This document shows, piece after piece, positions 57,801 to 64,000 of a stretch of DNA of 64,000 nucleotides. The stretch is from Rhabditoides inermis (Eukaryota > Nematoda > Chromadorea > Rhabditida > Rhabditidae). The notes beneath the pieces were generated by a model. That model was not told where the DNA came from. It saw only the letters and a list, made by a program, of their open reading frames with translations, and did no database searches. The translations under genes were made by a program, and so were the position numbers. Within the stretch, counting starts at the first letter, position 1; every line of letters starts with the position of its first letter. The stretch covers positions 119,501 through 183,500 of the forward strand of contig CAWZYM010000445.1 in the NCBI GenBank assembly GCA_963966185.1, given 5' to 3'.

Positions 57801-60800
57801 GTAGTAGACGGCGCGTTCGAGATAGATGTTGAATGGGTTGAATCCATTGTAGAATCTGCTGTTGCTGAGGTGCTGATCTCAGCTGTTGTCGGAGTTGACG
57901 GACGATACGTATTTATCAGTTTAGATTCTGTTATCTGTGAAGTCTGGATGTCTGGAGTTGTTCGGTCAATTGTGGAAAGTCCGGTTGTGCTTTCCTTCTG
58001 AGATGAGACCATTCGCAAAGAAACTGTCTGTGCAAGTGTGGTTGGCGCAGTGGAAGTTGTTTTGCTAGTAGATGTGGTGTTGTCTACACCTCCAGTAAGT
58101 TTGACTGTGCTGACTTCTTCTTCGGTAGTTGTTGTGTTTGTTGTCGCCTCAGAAGTCAATGTGAAATTTTGCAAAGTTGTGTCCGTAGTTGTTCTTCTGT
58201 TGTTGGTTGTGAAGTTGTTATCAGGCCCAGTCGTTTCCAAAGTAGCCTGGGTAGTCTTGTCCGTTTCATTTTCTCTAGTTGTCGTTTTTTCGTCGAATTT
58301 TGTGAGGGCTTGTGTGGTCAAACTTTCACTCGATTCATTTGTCTCTGTCATCGGTTTCATGGTATTGACATCTGTCGAGATTGAGATGTTGTTATCAAGT
58401 ACGGTCTGCACAGTCATTTCCACAGTAACCAGGGTGGTCTTGTCCGTTTGAATTTCTCCAGTCGTAGTTTTCTCGTCGCCTTTTGTAAGAGCTTTGGTGG
58501 TCGACCTTCCTTTTGGATCAGTTGTCTCTGTGATCGGTTCAGTGGTATCGATAGCTGTGGAAGACAAAACTTCCATTGACTCCGTAGTCTCCAAAGGAAA
58601 GGTACTGCTGTATCTGGGAGTTTCCGTTGTTTGCATAACATTCAGGATAGTGTCTGACATGGCTGTTGTTACGATAGTGGGCACAACTTCGGAGCACTGG
58701 GTTTCATTCGAACTGGCTTTTTGTGTCAACGTGAAGACAGCGGGTGAGTCGGGAACGAATAGAGTCGTGGCGGTGGAGGGAAGCTTCCGAGCCGGGGAGG
58801 AGGGAATGACTTCAATAGAAGATAGGAGGTAAGACGGTGGTGTCCTGCCAGCATCCGAAGGAGCAGTCGTCTGAGTAGTCTCCCGAAGTACACGACGCAC
58901 GCAGTTCTCATAAGTGTCCACCACACCCTGAAAATAGTCATTTATTTATTTCAACTTAATATAAAATTACTCACGTTTGCATCGGTAGCCGTCTTACAGG
59001 TCTCACAACAGGAAGCATCAGCAATTGTTTTCTCAGATTCGTAGAAGATCGGTCCGTTAGGGTACTGGCGCCTGTATCAAAAAAATATGAAAATGTCATT
59101 TGTGCGGCGGTAACGCAGTCGAAAGGGGTGTGAGGGTGTGGTGAGGGTGTGAGGGTGTGAGGGTGTGGTGAGGGTGTGAGGGTGTGGTGAGGGTGTGAGG
59201 GTGTGAGGGTGTGGTGAGGGTGTGAGGGTGTGGTGAGGGTGTGAGGGTGTGAGGGTGTGGTGAGGGTGTGAGGGTGTGAGGGTGTGGTGAGGGTGTGAGG
59301 GTGTGAGGGTGTGGTGAGGGTATGAGAGTGTGAGGGTGTGAGGGTGTGAGGGTGTGAGGGTGTGAGGGTGTGAGGGTGTGAGGGTGTGAGGGTGTGAGGG
59401 TGTGAGGGTGTGAGGGTGTGAGGGTGTGAGGGTGTGATGGTGTGTGAGTGTGAGGGTGTGAGGGTGTGAGGGTGTGGTGAGGGTGTGAGGGTGTGGTGAA
59501 AGTGTGAGGGTGTGGTGAGGGTGTGAGGGTGTGGTGAGGGTGTGAGGGTGTGGTGAGGGTGTGAGGGTGTGGTGAGGGTGTGGTGAGGGTATGAGGGTGT
59601 GAGGGTGTGAGGGTGTGGTGAGGGTGTGAGGGTGTGGTGAGGGTGTGAGGGTGTGAGGGTGTGGTGAGGGTGTGAGGGTGTGAGGGTGTGGTGAGGGTGT
59701 GAGGGTGTGAGGGTGTGGTGAGGGTATGAGAGTGTGAGGGTGTGAGGGTGTGAGGGTGTGAGGGTGTGAGGGTGTGAGGGTGTGAGGGTGTGATGGTGTG
59801 AGGGTGTGAGGGTGTGTGAGGGTGAGGGTGTGAGGGTGTGAGGGTGTGGTGAGGGTGTGAGGGTGTGGTGAGGGTGTGAGGGTGTGGTGAGGGTGTGAGG
59901 GTGTGAGGGTGTGGTGAGGGTTTGAAGGTGTGAGGGTGTGAGGGTGTGGTGAGGGTGTGAGGGTGTGAGGGTGTGAGGGTGTGAGGGTGTGATGGTGTGA
60001 GGGTGTGAGGGTGTGAGGGTGTGAGGGTGTGGTGAGGGTGTGAGGGTGTGAGGGTGTGGTGAGGGTGTGAGGGTGTGAGGGTGTGGTGAGGGTATGAGAG
60101 TGTGAGGGTGTGAGGGTGTGAGGGTGTGAGGGTGTGAGGGTGTGAGGGTGTGAGGGTGTGATGGTGTGAGGGTGTGAGGGTGTGTGAGGGTGTGAGGGTG
60201 TGAGGGTGTGAGGGTGTGAGGGTGTGAGGGTGTGAGGGTGTGAGGGTGTGAGGGTGTGATGGTGTGTGAGTGTGAGGGTGTGAGGGTGTGAGGGTGTGGT
60301 GAGGGTGTGAGGGTGTGGTGAGGGTGTGAGGGTGTGGTGAGGGTGTGAGGGTGTGGTGAGGGTGTGAGGGTGTGGTGAGGGTGTGAGGGTGTGGTGAGGG
60401 TGTGGTGAGGGTATGAGGGTGTGAGGGTGTGAGGGTGTGGTGAGGGTGTGAGGGTGTGGTGAGGGTGTGAGGGTGTGAGGGTGTGAGGGTGTGGTGAGGG
60501 TGTGAGGGTGTGAGGGTGTGGTGAGGGTGTGAGGGTGTGAGGGTGTGGTGAGGGTATGAGAGTGTGAGGGTGTGAGGGTGTGAGGGTGTGAGGGTGTGAG
60601 GGTGTGAGGGTGTGAGGGTGTGAGGGTGTGATGGTGTGAGGGTGTGAGGGTGTGTGAGGGTGAGGGTGTGTGGGTGTGAGGGTGTGGTGAGGGTGTGAGG
60701 GTGTGGTGAGGGTGTGAGGGTGTGGTGAGGGTGTGAGGGTGTGAGGGTGTGGTGAGGGTATGAGGGTGTGAGGGTGTGAGGGTGTGGTGAGGGTGTGAGG

Positions 60801-62186
60801 GTGTGGTGAGGGTGTGAGGGTGTGAGGGTGTGAGGGTGTGGTGAGGGTGTGAGGGTGTGAGGGTGTGGTGAGGGTGTGAGGGTGTGAGGGTGTGGTGAGG
60901 GTATGAGAGTGTGAGGGTGTGAGGGTGTGAGGGTGTGAGGGTGTGAGGGTGTGAGGGTGTGAGGGTGTGAGGGTGTGATGGTGTGAGGGTGTGAGGGTGT
61001 GTGAGTGTGAGGGTGTGAGGGTGTGAGGGTGTGGTGAGGGTGTGAGGGTGTGGTGAGGGTGTGAGGGTGTGGTGAGGGTGTGAGGGTGTGAGGGTGTGGT
61101 GAGGGTATGAGGGTGTGAGGGTGTGAGGGTGTGGTGAGGGTGTGAGGGTGTGGTGAGGGTGTGAGGGTGTGAGGGTGTGGTGAGGGTGTGAGGGTGTGAG
61201 GGTGTGGTGAGGGTGTGAGGGTGTGAGGGTGTGGTGAGGGTATGAGAGTGTGAGGGTGTGAGGGTGTGAGGGTGTGAGGGTGTGAGGGTGTGAGGGTGTG
61301 AGGGTGTGATGGTGTGAGGGTGTGAGGGTGTGTGAGTGTGAGGGTGTGAGGGTGTGAGGGTGTGGTGAGGGTGTGAGGGTGTGGTGAGGGTGTGAGGGTG
61401 TGAGGGTGTGGTGAGGGTGTGAGGGTGTGAGGGTGTGAGGGTGTGGTGAGGGTGTGAGGGTGTGAGGGTGTGGTGAGGGTATGAGGGTGTGAGGGTGTGA
61501 GGGTGTGAGGGTGTGGTGAGGGTGTGAGGGTGTGGTGAGGGTGTGAGGGTGTGAGGGTGTGAGGGTGTGGTGAGGGTGTGAGGGTGTGAGGGTGTGAGGG
61601 TGTGGTGAGGGTGTGAGGGTGTGGTGAGGGTATGAGGGTGTGAGGGTGTGAGGGGGTGTGGTGAGGGTGTGAGGGTGTGGTGAGGGTGTGAGGGTGTGAG
61701 AGTGTGAGGGTGTGAGGGTGTGAGGGTGTGAGGGTGTGAGGGTGTGAGGGTGTGAGGGTGTGAGGGTGTGAGGGTGTGATGGTGTGAGGGTGTGAGGGTG
61801 TGTGAGGGTGAGGGTGTGAGGGTGTGAGGGTGTGGTGAGGGTGTGAGGGTGTGGTGAGGGTGTGAGGGTGTGAGGGTGTGAGGGTGTGAGGGTGTGAGGG
61901 TGTGAGGGTGTGAGGGTGTGAGGGTGTGAGGGTGTGAGGGTGTGAGGGTGTGAGGGTGTGAGGATGTGAGGGTGTGAGGGTGTGAGGGTGTGAGGGTGTG
62001 AGGGTGTGAGGGTGTGAGGGTGTGAGGGTGTGAGGGTGTGAGGGTGTGAGGGTGTGAGGGTGTGAGAGTATGAGGGTGTGAGAGTGTGAGGGAGAGTGTG
62101 AGGGTGCAAGGGTGTGAGGGAGAGGGTGTGAGAGTGTGAGGGTGTGTGAGTGTGAGGGAGAGTGTGAGGGTGTGAGAGACGGTTGT

Positions 62187-62230
<44 letters not shown>

Positions 62231-62814
62231 GAGAGAGAAACAAAACGAATGATGAATTTGACACAGTTTTGCATGCGCAGCATCGCCTTGCCAAAGGAAA
62301 GCGTTACCACTGTGCTTGATAAGTAAGCATTTTTGCCATCCATTCATTAAGTATACTGTAAAACTATGAAAAAAAAACTTTTTCTTAATTAGATATTGAG
62401 GTGACATGGTGGTATGGTTTCGATCCAAACATAAGATCATGTGATTCAGGTAGCTAACGTAAGTAGTCAGGTAGCCGATAATAAGATATATATATGTTGT
62501 TGTAGGAAAAATGAATGATTGGGATGAACTGCCGTTTGAGATAAACATGGAGCGCGGAAGTAATATGAATGCGTAGAAGTATGTGAATTAATAAATTTGC
62601 AAATTATTGATATTCATGCAATTACGGAATTGCTGACCATTGTAGTCACACAAAACAGAATGAGTGTGAGATGTAGAGTGCGTACTCACATTAGGCCCTC
62701 CATCTCGGCAGCTGTTCTCGTCTTGTCGCAGGGAGGGGCCGGTGGATCGGAAGAATGCACGCCGTCCATCAGAAGAAGCAGAAGGGCAGAGAACACGAAG
62801 TTCCGAGACAGCAT
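48877..62814 (-). CDS. Gene B: paralogue of gene A, 34 exons
   Basis: Every exon of gene A has a counterpart of identical length, giving the same 4,863-nt, 1,620-residue product with signal peptide, mucin region, lectin-like, Sushi-like and two EGF-like modules, six to seven helices and a long tail. Substitutions are scattered (for example signal-exon end EMEGLM, against L at the last position in A) and I found no stop or frameshift. The stop is at 48,877-48,879. The donor after exon 18 is GT here (AAG|GTGAGC) where gene A has GC. The donor after exon 16 is GC in both (GAG|GCAAGT here). Function not recognised. Identical exon lengths suggest that both copies are under selection or that the duplication is young. 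Confidence 0.85.
51995..53685. mobile_element. Non-autonomous DNA transposon with long TIRs and 9-bp target duplication
   Basis: 1,691 bp beginning GATGTAGGACGTTCCCTCC and ending GGAACGTCCTACATTC. The terminal inverted repeats are imperfect and extend about 190 bp, each with tandem CTCCAC and GAACGATCCCTCC motifs. It is flanked by perfect direct repeats CAATTTTTG (51,986-51,994 and 53,686-53,694). Gene A keeps the single empty site CAATTTTTG at 4,623-4,631. Long TIRs plus a 9-bp duplication suggest a Mutator-like element. No transposase frame is present. Confidence 0.85.
52571..52632 (-). other. tRNA-like sequence inside the transposon
   Basis: Minus strand shows TGGCGTAAAGG (A-box-like), an anticodon-arm-like CTCGCTTTGCAAGCAG (loop reading TGC, Ala-like) and GGTTCGAAT (B box). 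The T-arm and acceptor do not close well, so this is probably a tRNA-derived fragment and not a working gene. Confidence 0.4.
54130..55430. other. Gene B intron 11
   Basis: The left part matches the gene A intron to about 54,615. It then carries sequence absent from gene A, and rejoins near 55,240. No retroelement frame as in A. Holds a tRNA-like fragment at 55,144-55,216. Confidence 0.6.
55144..55216 (-). other. tRNA-like fragment
   Basis: Minus strand has TAGCGCAGTTG, a perfect A-box consensus, and GAGTTCGATTCC as B box at plausible spacing. The stems are poor, so it is a pseudogene or SINE relic. Confidence 0.4.
55434..62814 (-). other. Gene B exons 1-11 (extracellular part)
   Basis: Exons: 62690-62814, 58975-59071, 57284-58927, 57152-57213, 56979-57096, 56823-56886, 56420-56503, 56242-56373, 56047-56192, 55926-56000, 55434-55532. 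Same lengths and phases as gene A. Confidence 0.84.
59127..62185. repeat. 8-bp minisatellite (GTGAGGGT)n in gene B intron 1
   Basis: About 3.06 kb, against 0.67 kb in gene A. GTGGTGAGGGT, GTATGAGAGTG and ATGGTGTGAGGG variants recur in blocks, giving a loose higher-order period of roughly 350 bp. It is followed by (GA)n at 62,190-62,238. It generates false minus-strand frames of over 1,000 codons. Confidence 0.96.
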
Positions 62815-63290
62815 TCTGTCGGGTTCAATACTGCAATGGCTGTGTATGAGAAGTAAGTATTCAACTACGCGGAAGAGCACTGGGGGTGGTCGACAGCCGG
62901 TCGGAAGGAGGAAAGGAGGCAGAATGAGGCCGAATGAGACCCGTATCCATCCAACGCCCCCTTGTAACCATGCCGAAATGACTGTTGGCATGATTTCTTT
63001 CTATAAAACCGGGAATAATAGAGAACTGACATTTTCTTGTCGCATCTGTTTCCGAGCAACTGCGCCGGATTCACCATCGGAAAAGATATATCGGAAGAAT
63101 AACTCAAAACACATTACTGGTAACAATTTTGTTAATCGAGAAAAGAAATCGGATTCGGAGTCATATGCATAGTAAAGTATTGTTACAGTACAAACCGTAA
63201 CAGTAACTACTGGTAATCAAAATAATCAAAAAAAGAAACATCGTTATATCTCAGCTCAGAGAAGGAATTACGACTTGCATCAAAAGAGAA
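62815..63290. promoter_or_regulatory. Presumed upstream region of gene B
   Basis: Collinear with 12,866-13,336 upstream of gene A, so both paralogues keep about 470 bp of common upstream DNA. No clear core promoter motif. Confidence 0.4.
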
Positions 63291-63291
63291 A

Positions 63292-63293
<2 letters not shown>

Positions 63294-63361
<68 letters not shown>
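63294..63361. repeat. (AT)n microsatellite at duplication edge
   Basis: About 34 TA steps, starting exactly where similarity to the gene A upstream region ends. Confidence 0.97.
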
Positions 63362-63365
<4 letters not shown>

Positions 63366-63465
63366 TAAAAGTACTCGCGTAAAGAGAGTCAGTTTGTCTT
63401 GACCCAATTCAACAAAAGCGCATGCATAAAACGTTTACAAATACTAACACAAACCTGCTCCTCTC

Positions 63466-63504
<39 letters not shown>

Positions 63505-63650
63505 AATATTGATTACATTTCATCGATTTCATCGATTCATCGAACAGATATGCGCAGGTTTGTGTTAGTATTTGTAAACGTTTTATGCATGCGCTTTTGT
63601 TGAATTGGGTCAAGACAAACTGACTCTCTTTACGCGAGTACTTTTAAGAG
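63362..63650. mobile_element. Foldback element, AGTACTTGCG family, copy 3 (perfect arms)
   Basis: Arms of 97 bp (63,362-63,458 and 63,553-63,650), starting CTCTTAAAAGTACTCGCGTA, are perfect inverse copies by eye. They surround a (CT)n tract and AT-rich spacer with two ATCGATTTCATCG motifs. Perfect arms suggest recent activity or homogenisation. Confidence 0.85.
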
Positions 63651-63689
63651 ATAATATATGTGCTTTTGTTAAATTTCATAGAAATTTCT

Positions 63690-64000
63690 TTTCTACCTGA
63701 TTGCCAAGCTCCGTTGTTCATTCGTATGCGCAAAACTATGATGAATGACACAATTTCTACTGGTAGCAAGTCATTGAATATACTACATTCTACAGGTCGT
63801 GTTTGTTGCGTATGTACAACAACGTTTCTCATGGTATCAAAAGAAACGCTTTGAAAGAAATTTTACTCTTTATTTTGGATCGCTGAGGCGTAAGTGCATG
63901 TCTACTACCGTCTGCGCGCTCTGCCAATATCGCGCACTCTCGCGCTCTCTCTCGCGCCCCCGCCGCCCACCGGGAGAGAGCTAGCAGCCAGCGTTGACTG
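63690..64000 (-). mobile_element. Decayed LINE 3' remnant
   Basis: Resembles 45,368-45,650 in order and text (CTATGATG..., GGTAGCAAGT, GTTGCGTAT, GCATAAGTGCATGTCT-like, CCAGCGTTGACTG), including a (CT)n-type tract. The encoded protein aligns loosely with the LINE C-terminal region at 45.4 kb. It continues past the window edge. Confidence 0.5.

Larger units (their letters stand above)
48571..63290. repeat. Segmental duplication, copy 2 (gene B unit)
   Basis: Direct-orientation counterpart of 951-13,336. It is about 2.3 kb longer, mainly from a 1.7-kb transposon in an intron and a longer 8-bp minisatellite, partly offset by lacking the 128-bp array and the retroelement piece. Confidence 0.93.

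Noticed and set aside
58971..62343. Frames over 1,000 codons encoding HTLTPSHP repeats (also 11,531-12,493)
   Set aside because: Translation of an 8-bp minisatellite that lies in intron 1 of genes B and A. Splice sites on both sides remove it.

Overview
The window looks like nematode nuclear DNA. I built two spliced genes exon by exon. Introns are mostly 43-60 bp with TTTCAG-type acceptors. Several start codons sit directly after an acceptor-like AG, as expected for spliced-leader trans-splicing. A small secreted protein carries a six-cysteine module resembling the nematode C6 domain. The rest is rich in non-LTR retrotransposons, foldback elements, satellites and microsatellites. Genus cannot be told from sequence alone.

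Layout. (1) 1-950: a 125-bp satellite with an internal inversion. (2) 1,250-12,865, minus strand: gene A, 34 exons, 1,620 codons. It encodes a signal peptide, a Thr/Ser-rich mucin region, a lectin-like module, two EGF modules, six to seven membrane segments and a cytoplasmic tail of about 440 residues. (3) 13.3-21.5 kb: a LINE, several inverted-repeat elements and simple repeats; no convincing gene apart from an orphan exon at 21,568. (4) 21,911-30,249, plus strand: gene C, 13 exons, 693 residues, a secreted Thr-rich protein; a LINE sits in its long sixth intron. (5) 27,996-42,356: an inverted duplication with two arms of about 4.75 kb, nearly identical where compared. The spacer of about 4.85 kb holds the 125-bp satellite, a LINE inserted into that satellite and 1 kb of unique DNA. 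Each arm carries the 3' half of gene C and a complete small gene D with a C6-like domain. (6) 42.4-46.2 kb: no gene; microsatellites and degraded LINE and foldback pieces. (7) 46.2-48.6 kb: a 42-bp minisatellite, then the satellite again. (8) 48,877-62,814, minus strand: gene B, a full tandem paralogue of gene A with the same length in all 34 exons. (9) 62.8-64.0 kb: upstream sequence shared with gene A, an (AT)n tract, a 97-bp-arm palindrome and a LINE remnant.

The genes share a theme: all are predicted secreted or cell-surface proteins with Thr-rich, probably O-glycosylated stretches. The locus appears to be evolving quickly. A gene of about 12 kb was duplicated in direct orientation, and an interval between the copies was duplicated in inverted orientation. 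The 125-bp satellite lies at or beside most visible breakpoints. Differences between the A and B copies supply empty-site evidence for several insertions and repeat expansions.
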